From assembly GCA_001310375.1 (NCBI GenBank), contig BAXC01000024.1, forward strand, positions 1 to 47,812: a DNA stretch of 47,812 bases, read 5' to 3'. Made by a program: the position numbers and the translations under genes. This DNA is from Bacillus sp. JCM 19041. Lineage in GTDB: Bacteria > Bacillota > Bacilli > Bacillales > Bacillaceae_D. The notes beneath the pieces are model-generated. The model saw only the letters and a list, made by a program, of their open reading frames with translations, did no database searches and was not told the origin of the DNA. This document shows positions 19,150 through 28,424 of the stretch, piece by piece (positions within the stretch are counted from its first letter, which is position 1; each line of letters begins with the position of its first letter).

Positions 19150-19590
19150 ATGGAGTGGAAAATAAAATCGTTTCAACAGTTGTCTCCGAATGAGCTCTAT
19201 GCAATTATTCAAGCGCGTATTCATGTTTTTGTCGTTGAACAAGCGTGTATGTATCAAGATTTAGACGGTTATGATCAAGACTCGTTTCATTTGTTTTTGC
19301 AAGACGCAGATGAAATCATTGCTTATGCACGTCTGCTACCAAGCAGTACGATTTACAAAGAATCATCTATTGGAAGGGTAATTACAAACAAAGCCTATCG
19401 CGGCAAAGGGTATGGTCATGAGTTAATGAAACGTGGGATGGCTTTTTTGTTAGAACAAAGAGAAGAAAGGGAAATTCGTCTCCAAGCGGAATACTACATA
19501 AAAGATTTATACAAAGGGTATGGTTTTGAAGAAGTGTCAGATGTATTTCTTGAGGATGGAATTGAACATATCTATATGGTTTATAAGTAA
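19150..19590 (+). CDS. GNAT acetyltransferase, ElaA-like
   Basis: A 146-residue N-acetyltransferase. The N-terminal pattern LSPNELYAIIQARIHVFVVEQACMYQDLDGYD is characteristic of the ElaA group. The acetyl-CoA loop is RVITNKAYRGKGYGHELMKRG (V-x-x-x-x-R-G-x-G). GRVITN precedes it as usual. The start follows AGAGAGGTAG. Substrate unknown. It ends in a strong terminator. Confidence 0.88.
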   Translation: MEWKIKSFQQLSPNELYAIIQARIHVFVVEQACMYQDLDGYDQDSFHLFLQDADEIIAYARLLPSSTIYKESSIGRVITNKAYRGKGYGHELMKRGMAFLLEQREEREIRLQAEYYIKDLYKGYGFEEVSDVFLEDGIEHIYMVYK

Positions 19591-19620
19591 AAGCGGACCT
19601 GATACGATCAGATCCGCTTT
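19590..19620. terminator. Terminator after the ElaA-like gene
   Basis: Outer stem AAAGCGGA/TCCGCTTT with an inner CTGAT/ATCAG helix (19590-19620). It sits between convergent genes and can act on both strands. Confidence 0.8.
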
Positions 19621-19624
19621 CGTA

Positions 19625-20519
19625 TTATTTTTTATCAAGTGGCAGTGACGGATCTTTTGCCCATTCTGTCATCGACCCATCATAAACGGCTACATTTGTT
19701 TGTCCGAGCTTATTTAACAATAATGCATTCCACGTTGCGGCGATGCCACTTCCACAATACGTGATCACTTTTTTTTGTATGGTCAAGTGCACCAACTTGA
19801 TCAAATGTATCACGAAGTTGTTCGTCATCATAAAGTTCGGCACTCTTAGGATCTGAATGAACCCCAAAAAAGACATTAACACTACCAGGAATATGGCCGC
19901 TTCGTTCATACGTGTCCGTTTCACCATTAAAATCAGCAGGTGATAAACTATTTAATAAAAGCGTGTTGTCGTCGTGCATCGCTTTCTTCACATCTTCCTT
20001 AGTTGCGAGCAGCTCTTTGCGTCTAACGCCAGTGAAATGTGCTTTAGGATAAGAGCCTGGTTCTGTTGAAACGGGACGACCTTCATTTTTCCATTTTAAA
20101 AAACCGCCATCCAACACAGCTACGTTGTCAAACCCTTCATAATGCAGTTGCCACGCAAGGCGGGATGCCCAATCAGAACCGATAACAGGTGCACCAACAA
20201 CTGCTTGTGCTTGGTCATAAACAACGACATAGGTACCATCACCGATACCAAGATCAGTGATTTTTTCTACAAACTGTTCCCTAGGTGGAACAGTAAATTT
20301 AAATTCGGCGTTTTTGTCTGATAAGTCGCCTAGCAAGTCAGCATAAACCGCTCCTGGAATATGGCCTTGCTCGTACACTTCTTTACCAGACCATACATCG
20401 TAATAACCACCTTCAGCAGGTTGTTTTAAGAATGTAGTGGCATCAACGATTCTCAAGTTGGGGTCATCAACTCGTTCGGCTAACCAATGTGTATCGACAA
20501 TTAATGGAACATAGCTCAT
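19625..20519 (-). CDS. Rhodanese-type sulfurtransferase (SseA-like), one frameshift
   Basis: A two-domain rhodanese (thiosulfate or 3-mercaptopyruvate sulfurtransferase), about 297 residues. The N-terminal inactive domain contains QGHIPGAVYADLLGDLSD and VLDGGFLKWKNEGRPV. The C-terminal catalytic domain carries SGHIPGSVNVFFGV and the active loop YCGSGIAATWNALLL, whose cysteine accepts sulfur. That loop is out of frame with the rest: T8 at about 19770-19777 should be T7, which restores LDHTKKVITYCGSG. ATG 20519 is set by GGAGG just upstream; an ATG at 20534 is less likely. A mercaptopyruvate-type CGSG loop fits better than thiosulfate CRKG. Confidence 0.88.
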
Positions 20520-20636
20520 TATGTATTCCTCCATTTCACGTTATAACTAGCATCTGTTGTAAGGAAGATGCTTATTCATTTTATCTTATGATACGATGAT
20601 GAAACATTGGCAAGCAAGAAAGGAGAATTGTTTATA

Positions 20637-21404
20637 TTGATAACAGAACATTCTGATTGGAAGCGACCACATTCAAACGAATGGTATGAACAGCTATTCC
20701 GGTTAAGTAAGAAATACGTGTATACATGGAAATCGTCTTTTTTAAACAAGACAGGTGAAGAATGGTTTGACGAGGAAGTATTGCAGGTAATCGAGAATAA
20801 GAATGTGTTAGATATTGGCTGTGCAGAAGGTTCATTTACGAAAAAATGTAGTGAATTCGCAGCGCGTACAGTAGGGATGGACGCGGTGGAATCATATATT
20901 CAATCAGCCAAGCAGTATGCGAATGATAGGCTTACTTTCTTTGTGGCAAATTCAAAAGCTGGTATGCAACTAATTTGGATTCGTTTGATGTGGCATTTAT
21001 TCGAAAAGGACCTACATCCGGCTATCATCATTTGCCAAGCGTGTTGAAAGATGGTGGTCTTTTTTTTTGGACTCCATCCAGGCGATGAGGCGGGGAAAGA
21101 GTTAGCAGACCTTTTCCCGAACCTATTTGAAAAAAAGACAGACTGGCCCGTAATTCATAAGCTCAATGAAATTAGAACTTCAATCCCTTTTGCTTCATTT
21201 CAGATCGAAACAAAAAACACAATTGAGTATCTTCATTCTCCAATCGATGTGTTGAAAATGGCTTGCTTTGGTCAAGTAGACTCGGTTTTTAAAGCTGCAA
21301 AGCAGGTTTATGGCAATGAAGTGAAGCGTGTATTTGCAAAAAAAGGAGGAGAAACAGGGTTGCCGATAACGTATGCACGTTATCTTGTCCGTGGATCGAA
21401 ATAA
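20637..21404 (+). CDS. SAM-dependent class I methyltransferase, two frameshifts
   Basis: A cytosolic methyltransferase of about 255 residues once joined. Motif I, NVLDIGCAEGSFTKK, binds S-adenosylmethionine, and motif IV is SFDVAFIRKGPTSGYHHLPSVLKDGG in the second frame. The frame changes between 20950 and 20968 (one base lost) and returns at the T9 run 21060-21068 (one T gained), leading to GLFFGLHPGDEAG. The start is uncertain: TTG 20637 has AAGGAG upstream at 11 nt, TTG 20628 is too close. Substrate unknown; the motif layout resembles RlmA/UbiE-like enzymes. Confidence 0.72.
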
Positions 21405-21435
21405 AAAAGCGCACTCCAGAGAGTAGGAGCGCGCT
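21403..21435 (-). terminator. Terminator of the lipase operon
   Basis: On the minus strand AGCGCGCTCC (21435-21426) pairs with GGAGTGCGCT (one G-U), followed by six T residues (21408-21403). The T-run orientation assigns it to the minus strand. Confidence 0.75.
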
Positions 21436-21444
21436 CGTTATTAT

Positions 21445-21660
21445 TTACTCAAACACTTTTCCGTTTTTGTCGATGTATTGGTGAGTAATGATCGTCCGTT
21501 CAAACGGTTCTCCGGCCATTGTTTTCCCTCCAACATCTACCGTGATTGTTTGTGAAGTATTTGGCTGAGATGGGGGTGAGAAAAGCTTTGCCGAATTAAC
21601 GGGTTGATCAGCGCTAACTTCCCGATCGTTTATATGCACTGTGTAGGTTGTTTTAGACAT
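21445..21660 (-). CDS. Small protein translationally coupled to the lipase gene
   Basis: A 71-residue protein, not recognised. It is threonine-rich and beta-prone (TYTVHINDREVSADQPV, ITVDVGGKTMAGEPFERTII). There is no signal peptide, cysteine or membrane segment. The ATG lies 5 bp after the corrected lipase stop (21666) and has no strong ribosome site of its own, which suggests translational coupling. It ends 10 bp before the minus-strand terminator. Possible accessory to the lipase, but this is only context. Confidence 0.6.
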   Translation of the reverse strand: MSKTTYTVHINDREVSADQPVNSAKLFSPPSQPNTSQTITVDVGGKTMAGEPFERTIITHQYIDKNGKVFE

Positions 21661-21665
21661 ATCAA

Positions 21666-22901
21666 TTACTTTTGGATCAAACTTGACGCAATGTTTCCTT
21701 CCACCGGATGAATGGAAGTAGTAACTCCTCCTTCAAGAGCAGCAACTGCTAAGTAAGAAGCACCATCTTCATGTTTCATATGAACAGTCCATTCTCCGCT
21801 TCAGGGGAATTTACTTCAAAATGATGTGCAATTGCTCCGTTAAACAAACTGTGCTCATGCTCTGGCTGAACCACTTTAACAGAATGTGATTTCCCGTTTG
21901 GTGAAATTAGCTCAGCACTTGTTAATTCTTCGCTTGCAAGGATGGAGAGGGAGACAGTGTTAACTCCCTTTTCGATGAAAAACGGTTGTTCGCCAGCCCC
22001 TGAAAATTCACCTCCACGAACAATATGTCCAGTTTCAACTGTTGAACGGTCAGCTGAAGGTGCTATTTTTGTATTGCGCAATTGATTGCGCAAATGAGGA
22101 AAGACGAGATGCCCTTGATTAATCGCAAAATGGTCCAAAGATAAAGATGCAAATTCAGGTGCGTATGGAAGCCTTGAACTATTTACAGTAACCGCTCCAT
22201 CATTTGTACCGTAAGCATTCAAATAAATACCACCAAACCAAAGGGCGGAGCCAAAGGAACCGATTGATTTACCTGACAGCGTTGAGATGGGAACGGATTG
22301 TTGGGTGACAAGAGGGTCAGTGATCGAACGAAAATGTGCCATTGTGCCCGTTTGGAGCGAATCAGTTCCTTCTGAACGCATACCGATAATAGCTGCTAAC
22401 CAGCCTGCCCAATTACTATACGCTAAGTTCGCTAACTGACTCCCGTGGTGAGGAGTTCCAAGTGTAATGACCTTTGAAACGTAGCGTTCTGCATTGTTGT
22501 GGAGGAGTGCTGTCTGCGTATCAACCCCACCTTTACTATGTCCTACAACAATGATTTTCTCACCGAAATGGGCATGCATTTCAGTAAGTTTTTCGGCAAG
22601 CATAGCGCGTTATCCCAATATGATTTGTCAGGGTAAAGGTTGATGAAAGCAGTAGGATGACCTGCATTCCTTGCTTGTTGAAACATATCATTTGGCTCAA
22701 ACCAGGTTGAGGAAGAACCTGTTAAACCATGAACAAATAAGATTGGTTGACCTGTTTTTGGTGCAGGATCTTCGCCTACATACCATGTGCCTGGTGGTGC
22801 ATTAGGATCAGGTTTTCCTTTTGAAATGGCTTCGACGAATTGAACTGGAAGCATAAGAGAGATGACAAGCATAAGAGCGTAAGTGCTTTCATTATTTTCA
22901 T
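21666..22901 (-). CDS. Secreted lipase/esterase, three frameshifts
   Basis: An exported alpha/beta-hydrolase of about 412 residues. Correcting one lost base near 22872 gives a signal peptide, MKIMKALTLLMLVISLMLPV, cleaved near FVEA. The mature protein has ILFVHGLTGSSSTW (oxyanion region), GHSKGGVDTQT (nucleophile serine in G-H-S-K-G) and TLGTPHHGSQLA, all typical of bacterial triacylglycerol lipases. Another lost base near 22605 separates DKSYWDN from MLAEKLTEMHAHFG; a third near 21795 restores ENWTVHMKHEDGASYL and a C-terminal beta-rich tail ending SSLIQK. The start ATG 22901 follows AGGGGTGAG. It is cotranscribed with the 71-residue gene. Confidence 0.8.
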
Positions 22902-23047
22902 TTGCTCACCCCTTTTTAGAATTAATTAAGCCTATGCCTAACTTTGTGGAGATTGTACGGTTTTCTAACAAGGTTTTTTCAAGCGAAAGCAGGGCAACTG
23001 TGCTATACTAATTTGTTAGAATCATTAGAAAGGCTTGATAGCACATG

Positions 23048-23712
23048 ATGGATAAGCATCCAATATTAATCGTTGTATCCGTGGAGCAGGAAAAACAGCT
23101 GTGCTAAGCGGGTTGGGAAATTCTCCTTATGTTGACGTACATATATGTGGTGTGGGTATGGCAAAAGCGGCAGCAAAAACGGCAAAGCTACTTGCCCAAA
23201 AATCATATAGAGGCGTTATTAACATGGGGATTGCTGGAGGTTTTCCAGGAGAAGCGCAGATTGGCTCAATTGTTGTCGCTGAATCAATTATTGCCCCGGA
23301 AATAGGTGCAGAATCCCCTGAAGGCTTTATTCCAGTTGATGAATTAGGGTTTGGTTCACAGAGAATGAGTTCGGTTGTCGATAGTCATTTGCTTGGGAAA
23401 CTAGCTGCAAAGACAGAAGTAAGAGCTGGAATGGTGTTGTCGGTTTTAACAGCAACCGGAACGGCTGAAACGATGAAACGGCGAATGACTGGCCATGGAG
23501 CTGTTGCAGAAGCAATGGAAGGTTTTGGAGTTGCATCTGCGACTGAAGAATATGGAGTTCCCTTTACAGAGATCAGGGCCATTTCAAATATGGTTGGTAT
23601 TCGGGACAAAGCAAGCTGGGACTTCCCGGCGGCATTTGCAGGGTTAAAACAAGTAGCAGAATGTTTAAAGGAGGTTGAAGAAAGTGAACATAGCCTTTTC
23701 ACCATGTCCTAA
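23048..23712 (+). CDS. mqnB: Futalosine hydrolase MqnB, one frameshift
   Basis: MqnB cleaves futalosine, releasing hypoxanthine, in the alternative menaquinone pathway. The nucleoside-phosphorylase-like fold is seen in VHICGVGMAKAAAKTAKLL, GVINMGIAGGFPGEAQIGSIVVAE, AVAEAMEGFGVASA and REIRAISN-like FTEIRAISNMVG. The first 16 codons lie one frame off; one A lost near 23093 joins ILIVVSVEQEK to TAVLSGLGN. The joined length is about 221 residues. ATG 23045 is an equal alternative start. It overlaps mqnD by 29 bp, and the pairing confirms the assignment. Confidence 0.88.
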
Positions 23713-24512
23713 TGATACGTTTGTATTTTATGCGTGGGTCCATGGAAAAATCGAGGAGCTCCCTCACTTAATGTAACGTATGCCGATATTGATAAAACGA
23801 ATTATTGGGCAGTGGACCAAACAGGCCCGGAAGTAATGAAAGTTTCTTATGCTGCTTTGCCTTATGTATTGGATCAGTATCGCTTAATTCCGAGTGGCGG
23901 AGCGCTTGGTAGAGGATGTGGTCCTCTTGTGCTTACAAAGGAAGAACAAGAGATTAAATCACTTGAAGGGAAGACAGTTGCCGTTCCAAGTGACCGCTCT
24001 ACCGCTTATTTGTTATTCCGACTATGGACAGAACAAAAACTCGACCAAAATCATGTGACGATTAAAGTCATGTCGTTTGAAGAAATTATGCCAGCTGTTA
24101 AAGCTGGAGAAGTAGACGCAGGACTTGTTATTCATGAAGCACGTTTTACGTACCAAAACTATGACCTACACTTACTGCAAGATTTAGGTGAGTGGTGGGA
24201 GGAAGACACTGGTTTCCGATTCCATTAGGTGCCATCATTGCAAAGCGGGATGTGGATGCAACTGCAATTACAAAATGGGCGACAGAGTCTGTAAACTATG
24301 CATGGGCTCACCCGGATGAGACGAAGGAATATGTGATGGATCATGCTCAGGAGTTGTCCGAATCAGTGGCCAACGCTCACATTGATTTATATGTAAATGA
24401 ATTTTCTGCAAGTCTTGGAGAAGATGGATTCCAGGCGATTGAGAATTTATTAGGAAGAGCGATGAAACAGGGATTAGTCCCTGAATTTGACCTTTCAAAA
24501 ATCCGGAACTAA
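23684..24512 (+). CDS. mqnD: 1,4-dihydroxy-6-naphthoate synthase MqnD, two frameshifts
   Basis: MqnD converts cyclic dehypoxanthine futalosine to 1,4-dihydroxy-6-naphthoate. The N-terminus NIAFSPCPNDTFVFYAWVHG is diagnostic, followed by PSLNVTYADIDKTNYWA and the SGGALGRGCGPLVL stretch. The GTG at 23684 has AAAGGAGG about 8 nt upstream, inside the end of mqnB. One base is lost near 23752 (GKI-G-APSLNV) and one near 24212 (EDTGLPIPLGAIIAKR). The joined length is about 276 residues, normal for MqnD. MqnA and MqnC are not in the window. Confidence 0.9.
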
Positions 24513-24562
24513 GGCCTTTTCTGACATCATAGAAATGAAAGACGGGGGTGGGGAGGATACAT

Positions 24563-25138
24563 ATGGAATATAGACAGTTAGCTTTAGCAATGCTTCGAAC
24601 TGGACTGCTTGGGTTTGGCGGTGGCCCATCGGTTATGCCTCTTTTTAAACATGAGGCAGTGAATACGTACAAATGGATGAGCGATGATGATTTTGGGGAA
24701 ACATTAGCGATAGCAAATACATTGCCTGGTCCAATTGCAACAAAGATGGCCGGGTATTTAGGTTATCAAAGAAAAGGATGGCTTGGCGCAACATGGGCAA
24801 TTCTTTGGCATATTTTGCCGACAAGCTTGGCGATGATCTTATTATTTTCTGTTGTTGATGCTATTAGTGGCTCGGCTGTTATTGCTGGTATGATTGGTGC
24901 CGTTACCCCAGTTATCGCTGTATTACTTGGACAGATGGCTTATGACTTTGGAAAAAAAGCGATCAAAGGTTTTGGTTGGGTATTTGGAATTGTCACTTTC
25001 GCAATTGCTTTTCTTCTTCTACAAGGACTTAATGTTCATCCTGGTTTTGTTATTATTGCTTTTATTATTTATGGTTTATTTCATTATCGTCTCGTTGATA
25101 AGTGGCGTAGCAAGAAGAAGGAAGGTGAGTCATCATGA
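24563..25138 (+). CDS. CHR-family (chromate) transporter subunit 1
   Basis: A short-chain CHR-domain membrane protein of 191 residues, one half of a heteromeric chromate-efflux-type carrier (compare YwrB/YwrA pairs). The motifs LGFGGGPSVMPLFKHEAV and ANTLPGPIATKMAGYLGY are the CHR signatures. About five hydrophobic segments are present. The start is ATG 24563 after GGGGAGG; GTG 24548 lies upstream of that site. It overlaps the next gene by 4 bp (ATGA). Actual substrate may be chromate or another anion. Confidence 0.9.
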   Translation: MEYRQLALAMLRTGLLGFGGGPSVMPLFKHEAVNTYKWMSDDDFGETLAIANTLPGPIATKMAGYLGYQRKGWLGATWAILWHILPTSLAMILLFSVVDAISGSAVIAGMIGAVTPVIAVLLGQMAYDFGKKAIKGFGWVFGIVTFAIAFLLLQGLNVHPGFVIIAFIIYGLFHYRLVDKWRSKKKEGESS

Positions 25139-25677
25139 TTGTTTACCTTTATTTGTTCCTTGCTTTCTTTCTTGCAAATTTGCTAGGTTACGGTGGCGGA
25201 CCTGCTTCTATTCCACTTATGTTTGAGGAAGTTGTCAATCGTTTTAATTGGCTCTCAAGTGAAGAGTTTTATAATGTACTAGCACTCGGAAACGCGTTGC
25301 CAGGACCAATTGCGACAAAAATAGCCGCATATGTTGGTTTTAGTGTAGTAGGGTGGGGAGGCGCGTTAGTTGCATTGGCTGCAACTGTTATTCCTTCAGC
25401 TGTAGCAATGATCTTATTGATGAAAGTGTTGCAAAAATATAGACAGTCGAAAGTTGTTAAAGGTTTATCACTGGCGGTTCAACCGGTCATTTGTATGTTA
25501 ATGCTAATCTTAACGGTAACGATTTTTGGTGATGCAATTACCTCGATTGGTTGGATTCAATCCCTTGTTATTGCTGCAATTGCTTTTGTTTTACTTGTGA
25601 AAGTAAAACTCCATCCTGCGCTTGTGATCTTGCTTGCTTTTGCATATGGGGGAATTGTCATTCCGCTTATAAGCTAA
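25135..25677 (+). CDS. CHR-family (chromate) transporter subunit 2
   Basis: The second short-chain CHR protein, 180 residues, with the same signatures: LLGYGGGPASIPLMFEEVV and GNALPGPIATKIAAYVGF. It is translationally coupled to subunit 1 through ATGA and is expected to insert in the opposite topology to form a functional pair. A strong terminator follows the stop. Confidence 0.9.
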   Translation: MIVYLYLFLAFFLANLLGYGGGPASIPLMFEEVVNRFNWLSSEEFYNVLALGNALPGPIATKIAAYVGFSVVGWGGALVALAATVIPSAVAMILLMKVLQKYRQSKVVKGLSLAVQPVICMLMLILTVTIFGDAITSIGWIQSLVIAAIAFVLLVKVKLHPALVILLAFAYGGIVIPLIS

Positions 25678-25707
25678 AAAAGAGGCTGCCTTCAGGCAGT
25701 CTTTTTT
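25676..25707 (+). terminator. Terminator after the CHR pair
   Basis: AAAAAAGA and CTGCC pair with GGCAG and TCTTTTTT around a TTCA loop (a small bulge on the left arm), with a T6 tail. Confidence 0.8.
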
Positions 25708-25726
25708 AATAGGAACATATGGAAAT

Positions 25727-26320
25727 TTAATTTTTAGGTTTTTGAGTGGATTGATAAGGAGAAGTATGATTCGTTTCAAATCTGGTGTATATACATGTAT
25801 CGGCAAAACCAGGTGTGCCGATACGCCGCTCATTCTCTTTTAAGATTGCTTCAAGTTGGAAACCTAACTTTTCTGGAATCGCTCTACTTTTTAAGTTGTC
25901 AGGGTCACAACGGATTTCAAGCCTGTGTACATGAAGTGTAGAAAAAGCATAATCAATCACTGATTGGACAGCTTCGGTCATATAACCTTTGTTCACATAT
26001 CTTGAATCAAGCCAATAGCCAATTTCCATCCGAGGTACTTCCCATTTAATACCGTGCAAACCTACTGAACCGATAAAGGCTCTGGAACGTTTTTCAAACA
26101 AATGGAAACGCAAGTCTTTTAAATCAATAAAATCCGCATAGGCTTGACGAACACCCGATTCCGCCTGATCGGCATTTTGAAAAGCTGACACCCAAGAAAT
26201 CCATGGAGAAAGTTCCTTCTGTGAAGCTCTAAGAGAGTGAAATAAAAGTGGACCGTCGCCAGCAATAGGTGGTCTCAAAAATAGTCGGTCTGTCGTCAAC
26301 ACTGGTAGAGACTGATCCAT
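25727..26320 (-). CDS. GNAT acetyltransferase, RimJ/RimL type
   Basis: A 197-residue N-acetyltransferase resembling ribosomal-protein acetyltransferases. LTTDRLFLRPPIAGDGPLLF opens the fold, EIGYWLDSRYVNKGYMTEAVQSVIDYAF is the acetyl-CoA region, and HRLEIRCDPDNLKSRAIPEKLGFQLE is typical. ATG 26320 is chosen because CTGGAGGC lies just upstream; the ATG at 26338 precedes that site. Target unknown. It is monocistronic. Confidence 0.9.
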   Translation of the reverse strand: MDQSLPVLTTDRLFLRPPIAGDGPLLFHSLRASQKELSPWISWVSAFQNADQAESGVRQAYADFIDLKDLRFHLFEKRSRAFIGSVGLHGIKWEVPRMEIGYWLDSRYVNKGYMTEAVQSVIDYAFSTLHVHRLEIRCDPDNLKSRAIPEKLGFQLEAILKENERRIGTPGFADTCIYTRFETNHTSPYQSTQKPKN

Positions 26321-26514
26321 AGTGAAGCCTCCAGTCATAACACAAGTATTTTTTAGTTTATGTGGTGGATGGCATGGTTTATGAGTGAATCATATATTGC
26401 GTTTATTCTTTCTTTAGATAATGGATAGAGCATCTTGGTTGGCTTATAACGGGGCTGGAAAAAAGACTGTTTTTATCATATGCTTGAACGAATGATAAAT
26501 GAGGCAGGTGTGAT

Positions 26515-28299
26515 ATGAAGAAAGAGAAGCAGTTGCTAAGCCTCATGCAGTCGATCCGGGTATTGAGCTCTGCTAGAGAATTGCCTGATGTTTTGCATCA
26601 GTTGATTCAAGAAGCACTTCAAGTCATTGACGGTTCTACGTCGGGCGTGTTGTTTTTATATGATGAACAACAAGACGCTCTGTATGCGGAAAGCGCAATT
26701 GGTTTTAATATGGATGCTTTAGGTAAGGTGCGATTAAAGCCAGGCGAAGGAATGAGTGGCAAAACCTTTCAATTAAAAAAAGGAAGTATTTATTCCAATC
26801 TTGTTGATACAAAGGAAGGAATGGCTAATTTAAGTCACCATTCAGCTAAACATTACGGAGAATCGTTAACTGAATGGATTTATCCCAAAAGTGCGATTTC
26901 TGTGCCGCTCCATGCTTCAAGTGGAACATGTATTGGTGTGTTAACAGTAGATATATATGAACAGAATCGTCAGTTTGAAGAGAATGATTTAGAGCTCTTA
27001 GAGATGTTTGCCAGGCAGGCGTCCATTGCGATTGAAAATGCGAGACTTTATTCGCAAAACAAGAGAACGCAAGAGATTCACAAGGCACTGTCACGCGTAT
27101 CGCTTTCGAATGGTGGATTAGACGAAATTACAGCGGCTTTAGCTCGATTAATATCAAAAGATGTGCTCGTCGTTAATGAATTTTCAGAAGAGTTATCGAG
27201 CTTTACTTATCATTCCCATCATCTCGTATCGGCCTGTCACTTATCGGATGAATTGAATTCTATTTTTTCCATAGGGAAGCCAGGTGTTCAAAAATGGAAT
27301 AGCAAAGATGTACGTGCTGAATTATACAGTTTTCCGATTCAAATAGAGTCGGTCTCTATTGGCATGTTAGTCATTGCTGGTGAAAAAGGGGCACTGCTTG
27401 ACCCCCTTGACCAAATCGCGATTGAGCAAGCTCTTCCTATTTTTGCAATGGAGTTGAACCAGCGTGAGAAAAAAGATGTCGACGATTTTGTTTACGCCGG
27501 TAGTTTGCTTGAAATGGTCATTCATTCTTCTAATAGGAAAGTACCAAGCCAAGAGTTAATGATGCATGTTCCTGTTGGAGCTAATCAAAACTATGTAGTC
27601 GCCAAAGTGCAAATGGATCATTGCGTTCTCCCAGTCCCATCTTTAAATCGAATGAAGCAGCAGTTGCTAAGAAAGGTCTACTATGAGATGTCTAAACTCT
27701 CTGGGGCAGTCATTGTGTATGAGAGACACTTCGATTTAACATTTCTGTTCCCTTTATCAACTGATTTATCAATTGAACAAGTAAAAACATTTTTACACGA
27801 ATTGCTTTGCTATGCGGATGCCAAATGGAAGCTTGGCGGATGCGTTGGGATTGGTAGTAAGATGAACCAATTATCCGAGATTCAAGAGTCACATGCAGAA
27901 GCAGTTCAAGCAATTACCTACTTGCAACGAATGTCGGTCCAAAAACGAATAATCGATTACGAAGAGTTAGGTCCTTATCGGTTGTTTTTGAAAATGGAAG
28001 AGAACGATTTGCGTCAATATGTAATTGACACGATAGGTGTATTAATTAAACATGATCAACAAGGTCGCGGTGAATTAGTAAAGACATTGAAGGTATATAT
28101 GGAACAGGGACAGCATTTAAATGAATCTGCACAAGCTCTATACGTTCACGTCAATACCGTGAAATATCGGCTGAAAAAAATCTATCAGCTTCTGGATGTG
28201 TCCTCATTTTCTGTATCGCATGCTTTTGAAGTTGAATTAGCTGTCAAAATAGCAGATTATTTAGAAAGGTACTCAATTAGCGACGATAGACAAAAATAA
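26515..28299 (+). CDS. GAF-domain transcriptional regulator with PucR-type C-terminal HTH
   Basis: A 594-residue cytosolic regulator. Residues about 20-180 form a GAF domain (DGSTSGVLFLYDEQQDALYAESAIGF, RLKPGEGMSGKTF, SAISVPL, FARQASIAIENARLY). The central part resembles the CdaR GGDEF-like module (GGCVGIGSKMNQLSEIQESHAEAVQA). The C-terminus is a PucR-type helix-turn-helix, LVKTLKVYMEQGQHLNESAQ then ALYVHVNTVKYRLKKI. Members sense a small molecule and activate adjacent catabolic genes. It reads in the same direction as the permease and amidohydrolase 125 bp downstream, its likely targets. Confidence 0.85.
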   Translation: MKKEKQLLSLMQSIRVLSSARELPDVLHQLIQEALQVIDGSTSGVLFLYDEQQDALYAESAIGFNMDALGKVRLKPGEGMSGKTFQLKKGSIYSNLVDTKEGMANLSHHSAKHYGESLTEWIYPKSAISVPLHASSGTCIGVLTVDIYEQNRQFEENDLELLEMFARQASIAIENARLYSQNKRTQEIHKALSRVSLSNGGLDEITAALARLISKDVLVVNEFSEELSSFTYHSHHLVSACHLSDELNSIFSIGKPGVQKWNSKDVRAELYSFPIQIESVSIGMLVIAGEKGALLDPLDQIAIEQALPIFAMELNQREKKDVDDFVYAGSLLEMVIHSSNRKVPSQELMMHVPVGANQNYVVAKVQMDHCVLPVPSLNRMKQQLLRKVYYEMSKLSGAVIVYERHFDLTFLFPLSTDLSIEQVKTFLHELLCYADAKWKLGGCVGIGSKMNQLSEIQESHAEAVQAITYLQRMSVQKRIIDYEELGPYRLFLKMEENDLRQYVIDTIGVLIKHDQQGRGELVKTLKVYMEQGQHLNESAQALYVHVNTVKYRLKKIYQLLDVSSFSVSHAFEVELAVKIADYLERYSISDDRQK

Positions 28300-28424
28300 C
28301 CCAAGAATCTTGTCGAATACAACTATAGAATTGTCTGTTCATTTCATTTATAGTCTTATCTAAGTATTTGTTCAGATTAGTTTGTTAATGAACGATACAA
28401 ACAGTCGACAAAGGGGGAAGCCAG

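Noticed and set aside
20657..20670. cre-like sequence TGGAAGCGACCACA
   Set aside because: It fits only the loosest consensus, lacks dyad symmetry and lies inside the methyltransferase coding region.
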